Shown one piece after another: positions 16,279 through 25,352 of a DNA stretch of 64,000 nucleotides. The notes below the pieces were generated by a model. It had not been told where the DNA came from. It saw only the letters and a list, made by a program, of their open reading frames with translations, and did no database searches. A program made the position numbers and the translations under genes. This DNA is from Burkholderiaceae bacterium. GTDB taxonomy: Bacteria > Pseudomonadota > Gammaproteobacteria > Burkholderiales > Burkholderiaceae_D. The stretch covers positions 40,445 through 104,444 of the forward strand of contig JARLJG010000053.1 in NCBI GenBank assembly GCA_031291325.1, in the 5' to 3' direction. Each line of letters starts with the position of its first letter. The first letter of the stretch is position 1.

Positions 16279-18129
16279 TCAGCTTTTCTTGCGCGCCTGA
16301 ATCGCTTCAATCTCATCCATGATCTTGTTCATGCGCGCAAACACCGCCTGATACGGCGCTGGCGTTGCCAGGTCGACGCCGGCTGCCTTGACCAGATCGT
16401 ACGGATAGGCGGAGCCTCCGGCGCGCAGGATGTTCAGGTAACGCTCGCGCGCGCCCGCTTCGCCGTTGAGGATCGAGGCGGCGAACATCGAGCCGGCGGA
16501 GATCGAGGTCGCGTACTGGAACACGTAGAACTGGTTGTAGAAATGCGGAATGTACGCCCATTCCATCGCGTACAAGTCGTCGATCTTGACCACGCCTTCC
16601 TTGTCGCCGTGGTAGCGGCGCAGGATGTCGCCGTAGATCTTGGTAAGGTCTTCGCCGGTCAGCGATTCGCCTTTGTCGACCTTGGCATGCACTTCGCGCT
16701 CGAAGTCGGCAAACATCGCTTGCCGGAAGAAGGTGGTGCGCAGATTTTCCAGCGCCGAGCCGAGATAGAGCATGCGCTCGTCGTCGGTCTTGGCGATCTT
16801 CAGCATGTGGTCGAGCAACAACGTTTCGTTGGTGGTCGACGCGATTTCGGCGGTGAAGATCGGGTAATCGGCGGTGATGAAGGGCTGCGCATGATTCGCC
16901 AGATGCGAATGCATCGCATGGCCCCATTCGTGCGCCAGCGTCGACACCGATTCATAGTCGTCGTTATAGTTCAGCAGCAGGTAGGGATGCACGTCGTAGG
17001 CGATGCCGTTCATGTACGCGCCGGATAATTTGTGCGGACGCGGATAGACATCCATCCAGCGATGCTGCAATGCATCGCTCATCGCCGCCACGTAATCCGG
17101 CCCCAAGGGCTTGACCGCATCCAGCATCAATTGCTTGCCTTCGGCGACCGGATATTTCAAGTCGCTGGTCAATAGCGGCGGATACATGTCGTAGTAGTGC
17201 AAGTCGCCGATGCCGAGCAGTTTTGCGCGCAGTTTGAAGTAGCGATGCAGGGTCGGCAAGTTGGCGCGAGTCTGGTCGATCAGCATGTTGTAGACTGCCG
17301 GCGGGATGTCGTTGCCGTCCAGCGCGCGCGACAGCGAATCCGGGTAGTTGCGCACCTTGGTGTAGACCGCTTCCTTCTTCAATTGCTCGTAGAAGGTGAC
17401 GCCGAAGGTGCGTTCGAATTCCTTCCATTTCCCCCAAAAGGCATCGAACACTTTCTTGCGGTCGTCGCGGTTGCCGACTGCTCGGTACTTGGTGTACGCG
17501 GCCTGGTCGAGCTTGACTTCGGTGCCGTCGGATAGCTTGACGGTCGGCCACGGCAAGTCGGCATTGGACAGCATCGTGTAGACATCGCCGCCGGCATTGG
17601 TCGCCAAGCCGAACTGGGCGACGATCGCTTCGCCCTTGGCATCCAGGGTATGCGGCGCGGCGCGCAATATCTGGTCCAGCGGATGGCGGTAGATCGCCAG
17701 CGCCTTGTCTTGCTTCAGGAACCCATCGATTTTCTTGCGGCCCAGCGCCAGCACTTCGGGGCGCACGAAAGAGGTGGCTTCGTCGACCTTGCTGGCGAGG
17801 ATGTCGGATTTCTGACTGAGGTCTTGCCCGATGTTGGCGCCGGTATCCTGGTCGTGCGTTTGCGATGCGTACGAAGTCAGGCGCTCGAAGCGCCGCAGGA
17901 TGTCGGCTTCCAAATCCATGCATGCCCGGAAGCGTCTGACGGACTCGCCGAGTTTGCCCTTGCAGCCGGCAAAATCCTTCAATTGACCTTCCAGCTTGAC
18001 GCTGTCGGCAGTCCACGCATCGGCGCTGACATACAAATCCGCCAGATTCCAGCGGTCGTTCTCGGTTTCTGCGGCAACGCCGAAGAGCGGCGTCAACGCG
18101 AATACGGCTATCGGTAAATATTTATACAT
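16279..18129 (-). CDS. M3-family oligoendopeptidase F-like metallopeptidase, with signal peptide
   Basis: This 616-aa thimet/PepF-like zinc peptidase has the motif LAHEWGHAMHSH (HExxH at about residues 400-404) and a third ligand region further on (EIASTTNETLL). The N-terminus MYKYLPIAVFALTPLFGVAAETEND looks like a cleavable signal peptide with an A-A cut site. PepF itself is cytosolic, so this copy probably works in the periplasm on oligopeptides. It stands alone on the minus strand. Family assignment is strong; location is inferred from the signal sequence. Confidence 0.9.
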   Translation of the reverse strand: MYKYLPIAVFALTPLFGVAAETENDRWNLADLYVSADAWTADSVKLEGQLKDFAGCKGKLGESVRRFRACMDLEADILRRFERLTSYASQTHDQDTGANIGQDLSQKSDILASKVDEATSFVRPEVLALGRKKIDGFLKQDKALAIYRHPLDQILRAAPHTLDAKGEAIVAQFGLATNAGGDVYTMLSNADLPWPTVKLSDGTEVKLDQAAYTKYRAVGNRDDRKKVFDAFWGKWKEFERTFGVTFYEQLKKEAVYTKVRNYPDSLSRALDGNDIPPAVYNMLIDQTRANLPTLHRYFKLRAKLLGIGDLHYYDMYPPLLTSDLKYPVAEGKQLMLDAVKPLGPDYVAAMSDALQHRWMDVYPRPHKLSGAYMNGIAYDVHPYLLLNYNDDYESVSTLAHEWGHAMHSHLANHAQPFITADYPIFTAEIASTTNETLLLDHMLKIAKTDDERMLYLGSALENLRTTFFRQAMFADFEREVHAKVDKGESLTGEDLTKIYGDILRRYHGDKEGVVKIDDLYAMEWAYIPHFYNQFYVFQYATSISAGSMFAASILNGEAGARERYLNILRAGGSAYPYDLVKAAGVDLATPAPYQAVFARMNKIMDEIEAIQARKKS

Positions 18130-18337
18130 GGCATCGGTCCTGGATCGCAGTTGATGAAATGATTCTTCTGTTTATTTTTATCCTTCGGCGCGGAAAATGC
18201 GCTCTCGGGAAACTCCGTAATTGGCGTAATTTTGAATTGAATAGTTAGCGCCAAAAGGTGATTGTAGTGACTTTGCCGGGCTGCGGGCGATTTTTGTCCG
18301 CGCCGATCTTGCGACGCAGAAAAATTCCCCAAGGGAA

Positions 18338-19561
18338 TTATTCCGATGCGGAGGCGATCGTCTTTTCCAGCAGTGCGTGAAATGCCGCAAACACTTTTTT
18401 CGCCTGCACCAGCTTGTAGGGAAACAACTCCACCGAATCCATCGCATGGATCACCGCCGCGCTATCGATCTCGAATACCAGTAAACGGCCATCCGGCGCT
18501 TCGGCGCAATCGATCACCAGATAGTCCAGCCCGGCAGCTTGCCGGATCGCCTGCAACGCCTGCCGATGGCGCGCGCCGAAAGCGGTGTCGAAATCCTGCA
18601 TGAAGCGCGCCTCTTCATCGCGCTTTTGCGCGCTGGCGCCCATGTGCGCATTCAGGTAATGGATCATCCAATGCTCGGAAATCGCCATGTGGCCCGCGTA
18701 GGCCTGGCCGTCGACCAGCACCACGCGGTATTTGCGATACAGGCCGTCGGCATTGCGATAATCGACGAAGCGCGACATGAAAAAGGTCGGCTCGGGCCTG
18801 GCTTGCAGGTAAGCCGCCAGCTCGCCCGGCGCGTCGATTTTCAGCAAGCCTTGGCCGGCATGCGAATCGACCGGGCGCACGATCAGCGGATAGCGGCCAT
18901 CGGCCAGCGCGTCCGTCAGCGCCAGCGACCCCTCGCCCAGTTGCGCCAGAGCCGCGCGCGAAATCTGCGCCGACAGCGGCATGTCGATGCCGGGCAAGGC
19001 TTGCAGCATCGCGCCGACGCTGTCGCGCGACAGGCGGGCGATGCGTTCGGGGCGGTTCAGCAATGGTCGCTTGCAGTTTGACAATTGCTGCGCCAGCAGT
19101 TGCAGCAGCGGTCGGGCGTGTGCCGATTCGCCCACAGCAACAAAAATCAGGTCGTGTTCAGGCAAGTCGGCGGGCAAGCCTTGCGCCGGGTCCAGGTAGA
19201 GCATGTCGAGTGCGATATCGCTGCCTTGCACGATAAATTCCAGCGGCGTATTGGCAGCCAGATCGCCATGATGCATCAAGGCCAGCAAGCGAATTTTCGC
19301 GCTGCCGCTTGCCGGCAATTGGTACAAGCGCTTGATCTTCAGCGCCTGCGCCTGCGTTGCCAAGCCGATGTCGTGCTTGAACCACAGATGCGAAATGACG
19401 GCCAGATCCATCAAGGCTTCGGCGTCGCGCGGATTGCCCTTCAACCGCGCCATCAATCGATTGGCGACATCGGTCAAGGACATGCCGGAACATGTCATCG
19501 TCATCAATGCGGCCAAGCCCAACAATGGTTGATTTGGCCGATCTGCGTCTTCGATTGTCAT
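18338..19561 (-). CDS. ATP-grasp-like protein with TPR-like N-terminus
   Basis: This protein of about 407 aa has an N-terminus (MSLTDVANRLMARLKGNPRDAEALMDLAVISHLWFKHD) that resembles a tetratricopeptide-type helix pair. The C-terminal half looks like an ATP-grasp fold: YPLIVRPVDSHAGQGLLKID, FFMSRFVDYRNADGLYRKYRVVLVDGQ, and VIDCAEAPDGRLLVFEIDSAAVIHAMD with acidic metal ligands. RimK-type relatives ligate amino acids to proteins or peptides; the substrate here is unknown. The track start at 19591 is a GTG without a ribosome site, so I use the ATG at 19561. It stands alone between pepF and nudC. Confidence 0.7.
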   Translation of the reverse strand: MTIEDADRPNQPLLGLAALMTMTCSGMSLTDVANRLMARLKGNPRDAEALMDLAVISHLWFKHDIGLATQAQALKIKRLYQLPASGSAKIRLLALMHHGDLAANTPLEFIVQGSDIALDMLYLDPAQGLPADLPEHDLIFVAVGESAHARPLLQLLAQQLSNCKRPLLNRPERIARLSRDSVGAMLQALPGIDMPLSAQISRAALAQLGEGSLALTDALADGRYPLIVRPVDSHAGQGLLKIDAPGELAAYLQARPEPTFFMSRFVDYRNADGLYRKYRVVLVDGQAYAGHMAISEHWMIHYLNAHMGASAQKRDEEARFMQDFDTAFGARHRQALQAIRQAAGLDYLVIDCAEAPDGRLLVFEIDSAAVIHAMDSVELFPYKLVQAKKVFAAFHALLEKTIASASE

Positions 19562-19663
19562 GGTTAACTGTAATAGGATATCTCCGAACACGATAGCAAA
19601 AATAGGCCGGGAAGTGGAATTATTTGCCGTCCGCGCCAGAACGGGTATGATGGCAACTACGCC

Positions 19664-19925
19664 TTGAACCTAGAAACGGCAGTTGGACAGGTGCGAGTGT
19701 GCGTTTTTCCGGCTTTCTGGCAAGGCGCGACGACGACGCAGACTGATGTCTGCTAGGAGGAGGGTGTTTCACTGAAACACCGAAAACGCCAGGGAGCCGG
19801 AAAAATGTGCAATCGCGCCTGTAGCGCTCTGACCTTTTAGGTGAACGTTTTAATCTCACGGAATCTTAATCGATTCATGCACTTACCAATAGCTGGAAGC
19901 GGTCAACTGCCGTTTCTAGGTTCAA
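19664..19925. repeat. 262-bp element with 22-bp perfect terminal inverted repeats
   Basis: The sequence ttgaacctagaaacggcagt (plus tg) at 19664 is repeated exactly in inverted orientation at 19904-19925. Inside are nested palindromes: GGTGTTTC-ACT-GAAACACC, GCAGAC-TGAT-GTCTGC, and a tttttccggct/agccggaaaaa pair. It has no supported coding frame. The element fills the 375-bp space before nudC, and the track's nudC ORF starts inside it. The form suggests a MITE-like element or a structured RNA; either reading is inference. Confidence 0.65.
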
Positions 19926-19936
19926 TACAACACGCC

Positions 19937-20752
19937 ATGCTGCAAACGCCCGCGCATTTCATTCCCCTTATCACCGCTATCGTGCATGCGAATCCGACCA
20001 CGCTGGTATTTCGCGGTGACGAATTGCTGGTGCGCGATGCCGATTTGAGTCTTGCATCGGTCGCCGTGGAGCTCCAGCCCGAGCGCCTCCATCCAGTTGG
20101 AACCTTGGGCGACAGCTACTTTCAAGTCACCTGGGTCGAGCGCAATACGCTTGCCGCGAGCGGTCATAGCTTCAAGAAGCTGCGCTCGCTGGTCGGCGTA
20201 CTCGACGAGCAACTGCTTGCGATTGCCGGGCGCGCCTACCAGATCGCCGAGTGGGCGCGCACGCACCGTTATTGCGGCGTCTGCGCGACAGAAACCGTGT
20301 TGCTGGCCGGCGAACGCTGCTTTAAATGCCCGGCGTGCGGGATGTCCGCCTACCCGCGCATTTCGCCGGCGATGATGGTATTGATCCGCAAAGGCGATGC
20401 GATCTTGCTGGCCCGCCACACGGCGTCGCCGACCAACCGCTTCAGCGCGCTGGCCGGTTTTTTGGAAGCCGGCGAATCGATCGAGGAAGCGGTACACCGC
20501 GAAGTGTTCGAGGAAGTGCGCCTGAAAATCCACAACCTGCGCTATTTCGGCAGCCAGTCCTGGCCCTTCCCGCACTCGCTGATGATTGCCTATACCGCCG
20601 ACTACCTGAGCGGCGAAATCGCCATCGATCTCGATGAAATCGCCGAAGCGCGCTGGTATGGGCCGGGCGACGTGTTGCCGGCGTATGCTGCGGGGTACTC
20701 GATTGCCGGCCTGCTGATCGAGTCGCACCTGGCCGCCATCGCCCGCAAGTAG
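19937..20752 (+). CDS. nudC: NAD+ diphosphatase / deNADding Nudix hydrolase NudC
   Basis: NudC hydrolyses NAD(H) to NMN(H) and AMP and can remove NAD caps from RNA. Visible: a zinc ribbon (CGVC ... CFKCPAC), a Nudix box GFLEAGESIEEAVHREVFEEV, and the NudC-specific SQSWPFPHSLM motif after it. The Nudix glycine after EEV is replaced by arginine (EEVRL), a variant position. The track ORF begins at 19841 inside an inverted-repeat element. I choose the ATG at 19937 (MLQTPAHF), giving 271 aa, close to the family length. No clear ribosome site is visible there. Confidence 0.88.
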   Translation: MLQTPAHFIPLITAIVHANPTTLVFRGDELLVRDADLSLASVAVELQPERLHPVGTLGDSYFQVTWVERNTLAASGHSFKKLRSLVGVLDEQLLAIAGRAYQIAEWARTHRYCGVCATETVLLAGERCFKCPACGMSAYPRISPAMMVLIRKGDAILLARHTASPTNRFSALAGFLEAGESIEEAVHREVFEEVRLKIHNLRYFGSQSWPFPHSLMIAYTADYLSGEIAIDLDEIAEARWYGPGDVLPAYAAGYSIAGLLIESHLAAIARK

Positions 20753-20776
20753 CGTAGCGGCGGATTTACGTCGCCT

Positions 20777-21922
20777 TCACGCAGCGCCCAGCGCTGCGAT
20801 TTCGCGCGCCAGGTTGGCCAGCGCGTCGTCGCCATAGCTTTCCGCGAAATAGGCGTCGCCATACAACGAGCCGGCTCTGGCCTTGTCGCATAAATGCAGC
20901 AGCGCTTTGCGCCGCTTGGCCTTGTATTCTGGCTCCGGCACATGCGCATATTCCTGCCGGATCGCCGCCGCATAGGCGTCGTAAGTTTCCGCGTCTTGCC
21001 CGAGTATGGCCAGATCGATGCCCAGCATCACGTCTTTCAACGGATGGGCAATCGCCGATTCCTGGAAATGGTCGGTGGCGCGGATCAAGTCGGCGCTGCC
21101 GTCGTCGGCAATGTGGACCAGCTTACTGCCCTGCCACAGCGTGGCGCTGGCTTCTTCGTCGGAAATCCCTTCCAGCGCATGCCCGTATACCGCATCGTGA
21201 AACCAGAACGCCTTTCTCAGCGTGTCGATTTCCACCGCGCTCGCATCGGTGCGCCCGGCCCAGGCCTTGATCTCGCTCAGGCCATGCACCAGGTGGTCGA
21301 GGTTGTGATAATGGCGGGACGCCGCGCCGTAGCAGGCCTCGCCGGTCAGGTAATCGAACCAGTAATCGGCGTCCGCCGTGCTGGCTTGGTCGGCGCTTTG
21401 CGAAGTCCAGAGGGATTCCCACTCCTTGCGCAGCCAATCGAGTATCCACGCCTGGTAGGCCGGGCGCGGCACGAATTTTTTCATGTTCCAGTGCCAGCCG
21501 ACCGGCCCTTGCAGGTTCCTGACGAAGCCGGAACTGACCGATCCGAGGTCGCGCGGCGGCATCACGAAGATGGTCTTGGCGCCTTGCAACACGTCGACAT
21601 TGGTTTGCTGGATCAGGTTTTCGTAGTCGAAATCGCTGGTATTGCGGATCCCGCGTATCAGGTAGTCGATGCCTCTTTTCTTGGCCACGCGCGCGGTGTA
21701 GTCGCTCTTGACGATGACCACGCGCACGTTATCCCAACCGCGTTCGGCGGCGCTCTGCTCGACGATGCGCTTTCTTTCTTCCGCTGAAAATTGCGGCTTT
21801 TTCAACGTATTTTCGGACAGGAAAATGGTTACCTCGTCGGCCAGCGCGCGCGCTTCGCCGATCACCCACATGTGGCCATTGGTGATCGGATCCAGGGTCC
21901 CGGAAAATGCGATTTCTTTCAT
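20777..21922 (-). CDS. Fusion: CoaD-like nucleotidyltransferase + HD-superfamily domain
   Basis: This 381-aa protein starts at the ATG at 21922 (MKEIAFSGT) with GGAG upstream; the track start at 21970 adds an unsupported leader. Residues 1-155 resemble phosphopantetheine adenylyltransferase: GTLDPITNGH (T/HxGH site), KKPQFSAEERKRIVEQ, LIRGIRNTSDFDYE, and SVSSGFVRNL. Residues 195-375 look like the predicted metal-dependent HD family (RHYHNLDH, WFHDAVY, a later D in MLGIDLAILG). Normal CoaD is about 160 aa, so this is probably a second, specialised enzyme; a canonical coaD would be expected elsewhere. The HD half could hydrolyse a nucleotide-type product. Substrate unknown. Confidence 0.8.
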   Translation of the reverse strand: MKEIAFSGTLDPITNGHMWVIGEARALADEVTIFLSENTLKKPQFSAEERKRIVEQSAAERGWDNVRVVIVKSDYTARVAKKRGIDYLIRGIRNTSDFDYENLIQQTNVDVLQGAKTIFVMPPRDLGSVSSGFVRNLQGPVGWHWNMKKFVPRPAYQAWILDWLRKEWESLWTSQSADQASTADADYWFDYLTGEACYGAASRHYHNLDHLVHGLSEIKAWAGRTDASAVEIDTLRKAFWFHDAVYGHALEGISDEEASATLWQGSKLVHIADDGSADLIRATDHFQESAIAHPLKDVMLGIDLAILGQDAETYDAYAAAIRQEYAHVPEPEYKAKRRKALLHLCDKARAGSLYGDAYFAESYGDDALANLAREIAALGAA

Positions 21923-22102
21923 TGTTTGCGCCGCTCCGCAGGGTAAGGTGGTTGCCGCAATATCGTGCATTCAAGCACTGAAATGGATTGTTTGCCGCAT
22001 GCTTGCCAAATTCTTCGGTCAGAAAGGATAAACTATCACATTTCCAGATTCGCCTTGTCGATCGGACACTTTCGTCGCCACTTTACCTGTAATCGCTCCA
22101 AC

Positions 22103-23176
22103 ATGACCACTTTCAATGTCGAAAACATCAACGTCACCGCCTTCGATCCGATGCCGTCGCCGGAAGATTTGCACCAGCGCCTGCCCTTGTCGGAGGCCGC
22201 CGGCAATACCGTCACGCAAGGACGGGAAGCGCTGCGCAATATTCTAGAGCGCAAGGATCCGCGACTATTCGTCGTGGTCGGTCCATGCTCGATCCACGAT
22301 CCGGTCGCCGGACTCGATTATGCGCGGCGCCTGCGCAAGTTGCAGGACGAAGTGGGCGATGCGCTGTTGCTGGTGATGCGCGTGTATTTTGAAAAACCGC
22401 GCACCACCACCGGCTGGAAAGGCTATATCAACGACCCCGACATGGACGATTCCTTCCGTGTCGACGAGGGCATGCACAAGGCGCGCAAATTCCTGCTGGA
22501 CGTGTGCGAACTGGGCCTGGCTACCGGCACCGAGGCGCTCGACCCGATCTCGCCGCAATTTCTCGGCGACTTAATCGCCTGGACTGCCATCGGCGCCCGC
22601 ACCACCGAATCGCAAACCCATCGCGAAATGTCGTCCGGCTTGTCGACCCCGGTCGGCTTCAAGAACGGCACCGACGGCGATGTCAGCATCGCCATCAATG
22701 CGATCCTGTCGGCTTCGCATCCGCACTCTTTCCTCGGCTTGAACGACCAGGGCCGGGTCGCGATCGTGCGCACACGCGGCAACCGGCATGGGCATGTGGT
22801 GTTGCGCGGCGGCGACGGTCGCCCGAATTACGACACGGTATCGGTGGCGATGGCCGAGCAAGCTCTGACCAAGGCCGGTCTGCCGGCCAATATCGTGGTC
22901 GATTGCTCGCACGCGAACAGCTACAAGAATCCCGCCTTGCAGCCGCTGGTGATGACCGACGTGGTCAATCAGGTGCGCCTGGGCAACCGCTCGCTGGTCG
23001 GTGTGATGATCGAATCGAATATCGTGGCCGGCAAGCAAAACATCCCCGCCGATTTGTCGCAGTTGAAATACGGTTGCTCGGTCACCGATGGCTGCGTCGA
23101 TTGGGAAACCACGGAAACCATGATCCGCGACGCCGCCAAATCCTTGCGCCCGCTGCTGGCGGAGCGTTTGAAGTAA
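22103..23176 (+). CDS. aroG: 3-deoxy-7-phosphoheptulonate (DAHP) synthase, class I
   Basis: This 357-aa enzyme condenses phosphoenolpyruvate and erythrose 4-phosphate, the first step of the shikimate pathway. Family motifs seen: VVGPCSIHD, RVYFEKPRTTTGWKG, DLIAWTAIGARTTESQTHREMSSGLSTPVGFKNGTDG, DCSHANSYKNP. The length fits the E. coli-type AroF/G/H group with an N-terminal regulatory extension, but which aromatic amino acid inhibits it cannot be read safely. The symbol is by family and the isozyme is not certain. The track start at 21965 is too early; the ATG at 22103 (MTTFNVENIN) fits. Confidence 0.9.
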   Translation: MTTFNVENINVTAFDPMPSPEDLHQRLPLSEAAGNTVTQGREALRNILERKDPRLFVVVGPCSIHDPVAGLDYARRLRKLQDEVGDALLLVMRVYFEKPRTTTGWKGYINDPDMDDSFRVDEGMHKARKFLLDVCELGLATGTEALDPISPQFLGDLIAWTAIGARTTESQTHREMSSGLSTPVGFKNGTDGDVSIAINAILSASHPHSFLGLNDQGRVAIVRTRGNRHGHVVLRGGDGRPNYDTVSVAMAEQALTKAGLPANIVVDCSHANSYKNPALQPLVMTDVVNQVRLGNRSLVGVMIESNIVAGKQNIPADLSQLKYGCSVTDGCVDWETTETMIRDAAKSLRPLLAERLK

Positions 23177-23198
23177 GCGGAAAAGCAAGCAGGGCCGC

Positions 23199-23753
23199 GT
23201 GTCGACTATGGCAGCGCAATTCGCCGCGCAATTCCTCGATTGCCAGTCGACGGCGGCGAGTTGCCAGTTGCGCGATGCGGCCATCTATCTCGCCCCTTCC
23301 GTTTTGCTGGCCGCTCTGTTCCGCTTTCTGAGTAACTACCATCCGGTATTTTTCGTTTTTCGGCTGGCGGGAACGATTTGCCATGAATTGGCGCACTTGA
23401 CGGTCGGCATGCTGACCGGCGCGTCGCCGCAATCGTTTTCCGTGATACCGCGCCGCAAGGGCAAATTCTGGCAGCTTGGCGCGGTGACGCTGACCAATAT
23501 CCGCTGGTATAACGCGGCCCCGGCGGCGCTGGCGCCTTTGCTTATCGTGTCGATTCCGGCTGCGGTGGCTTACTGGCGCACGCAGGGCGGCTTGCATTTC
23601 GAGGTAATCGATATCGGGCTGGCCTTCTTGCTGGCGCCGCAATTTCTTTCCTGCCTGCCATCGGTCGCAGACTGGAAGATCGCGCTGCGCTCGTGGCCGT
23701 ATCTGCTTTTGGGCGGCGGCCTGTGGTGGCTGTGGCACAGCATTTTGCAGTAG
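23199..23753 (+). CDS. Small M50-like membrane metalloprotease-type protein
   Basis: This 184-aa protein has four or so hydrophobic segments and a CHELAHLTVGM motif at about residues 60-70. It is an HExxH motif within a membrane helix, as in M50B-like peptidases. The start is either the GTG at 23199 (AGGG close upstream) or the ATG at 23208. A second zinc ligand of the NxxPxxxxD type is not obvious. It is 22 nt after aroG, so it could be co-transcribed, though the functions are not evidently linked. Substrate and activity unknown. Confidence 0.7.
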   Translation: MSTMAAQFAAQFLDCQSTAASCQLRDAAIYLAPSVLLAALFRFLSNYHPVFFVFRLAGTICHELAHLTVGMLTGASPQSFSVIPRRKGKFWQLGAVTLTNIRWYNAAPAALAPLLIVSIPAAVAYWRTQGGLHFEVIDIGLAFLLAPQFLSCLPSVADWKIALRSWPYLLLGGGLWWLWHSILQ

Positions 23754-23809
23754 CGCAGAAACGCAACAGGGGCGCGTGCGCCCCTGGTTCACGACATTCG
23801 ACAACAGTA

Positions 23810-24592
23810 TTACTGCATGTGCCAGCCGTGGCTGACGGTGATCGATTGCCCGGTCAACGCGTTCGAGCCGAACGAGGCCAGGAACAGCGCAGTTTGCGCG
23901 ACATCCTGCACGGTCGTGAACTCGCCGTCGACGGTTTCTTTCAGCATGACGTTCTTGATGACATCGGCTTCGCTGATGCCGAGTTCCTTCGCCTGCTCGG
24001 GGATTTGCTTGTCGACCAGTGGCGTGCGCACGAATCCCGGACAGATCACGTTGGCGCGGATCTTGTCTTTCGCGCCTTCCTTGGCGACCACTTTGGCCAA
24101 GCCGATCAAGCCGTGCTTGGCCGCGACATACGGCGCCTTCAACGGCGACGCTTCATGCGAATGGACCGAACCCATATAGATCACCGAACCGCCACGACCG
24201 GCAGCGATCATCGCGCGCATGCAGGCGCGGGTGGTGAGGAAAGCGCCGTCCAGATGGATGGCGAGCATCTTTTTCCAGTTGTCGTAGCTCAGGTCGACCA
24301 GCGGGCTGATGATCTGGATGCCGGCGTTGCTGATCAACACATCCATGCCGCCGTATGCGGCCACGGCCTCGGCCACACCCTTGTCGACTTGCGCTTCGTC
24401 GGTGACGTTCATCGCCACGGCCATCGCCGTGCCGCCGGCCTTGACGATTTCATTGGCGGTTGCGGTGGCGGCGTCGAGCGCCATATCGGCGATCACCACC
24501 TTGGCGCCTTGGCGCGCATATTCAAACGCGATTTCCTTGCCGATGCCGCTGGCGGCGCCGGTAATCAGCGCAACTTTGTCTTTGAGTAACAT
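23810..24592 (-). CDS. bdhA: 3-hydroxybutyrate dehydrogenase (SDR family)
   Basis: This 260-aa enzyme oxidises 3-hydroxybutyrate to acetoacetate with NAD+. It has an N-terminal Rossmann motif [12 protein letters not shown], the NAGIQ motif, a catalytic Ser region and YVAAK, and the C-terminal [15 protein letters not shown], diagnostic of bacterial D-3-hydroxybutyrate dehydrogenases. The ATG at 24592 is used; the track adds a shadow leader. It is the last gene of a three-gene minus-strand operon with acetoacetate decarboxylase and a patatin protein, a ketone-body/PHB degradation context. Confidence 0.9.
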   Translation of the reverse strand: MLLKDKVALITGAASGIGKEIAFEYARQGAKVVIADMALDAATATANEIVKAGGTAMAVAMNVTDEAQVDKGVAEAVAAYGGMDVLISNAGIQIISPLVDLSYDNWKKMLAIHLDGAFLTTRACMRAMIAAGRGGSVIYMGSVHSHEASPLKAPYVAAKHGLIGLAKVVAKEGAKDKIRANVICPGFVRTPLVDKQIPEQAKELGISEADVIKNVMLKETVDGEFTTVQDVAQTALFLASFGSNALTGQSITVSHGWHMQ

Positions 24593-24603
24593 GATGTGAT
24601 CCT

Positions 24604-25350
24604 CTATTTCGATAGGTTGAGGTAGTCGTGGACGACCTTGCCATACGGCAGGGTCAGGTCGGCCATGATATGCACTGCAGATAATACTTCCAGCACCGGC
24701 AACGCAGCAACCGGGGCCAGCGCATGCGGATTCAATTCGAGGCCGCCGGGGCCGCCCCACGCGCCTTTGATGACGACATCGGTCAAGCTGTATTGCACCA
24801 GTTCGCAGATGCGCGGCGTGCCGTCGACGTGCGGAATCACTTTCAACAGAAAGCAGGGCTCTTCCATCGACTTCTTGACGGCGGCGGCATCCAGGGTTTT
24901 GTGCTTATAGCCCATGGTGCCGGTCGCCACGCGGAAATCGCTGTAATCCAGCGTGCCGATCAAGGTATCCTTGTGCACGCGCAATTCCGGCTCGCCCAGC
25001 TTCTTCGGGAAACCCCACAGCTCGCGTCCGGCGGCAATCGGCGGATGATCGTTCAAATACATGCTGTGCACATAACCGCCGGCAACGCCATCGAGCGTGA
25101 CCGGAATCACCTGCCCCGATTCGCAATAGTGGCCGAATCCGGTCGAGTCCGGCATGTTGATGAATTCGTACTTGACCACCGGCTCGGTCATCTTGAGCGG
25201 CGCAGGCAGAATTTTTTGCAGCAATTCCGGGTCGGTGCGATAGGTGATGACCAGGTATTCGCGGTCGACGAAACGGTACGGCCCCGGTGGAAATGCCGGA
25301 TTATGCATCGGCATGGCAAATGCGTTGCTGCGGACTTCGTCTTCTGTCAT
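24604..25350 (-). CDS. adc: Acetoacetate decarboxylase
   Basis: This 248-aa enzyme decarboxylates acetoacetate to acetone and CO2 through a Schiff base. The active-site segment [14 protein letters not shown] holds the expected Lys pair (compare GYPKK in characterised enzymes), and the N-terminal [21 protein letters not shown] fits. The start is the ATG at 25350, 2 nt from the upstream patatin stop. The longer 540-aa track ORF reads through patatin out of frame. With bdhA it would turn 3-hydroxybutyrate into acetone, or balance acetoacetate pools. Confidence 0.92.
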   Translation of the reverse strand: MTEDEVRSNAFAMPMHNPAFPPGPYRFVDREYLVITYRTDPELLQKILPAPLKMTEPVVKYEFINMPDSTGFGHYCESGQVIPVTLDGVAGGYVHSMYLNDHPPIAAGRELWGFPKKLGEPELRVHKDTLIGTLDYSDFRVATGTMGYKHKTLDAAAVKKSMEEPCFLLKVIPHVDGTPRICELVQYSLTDVVIKGAWGGPGGLELNPHALAPVAALPVLEVLSAVHIMADLTLPYGKVVHDYLNLSK

Positions 25351-25352
25351 GT

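Noticed and set aside
19620-19859. 79-aa minus ORF in the inverted-repeat element
   Set aside because: It follows the palindromes of the element and is rich in Arg/Ser without any motif. A repeat explains it better.
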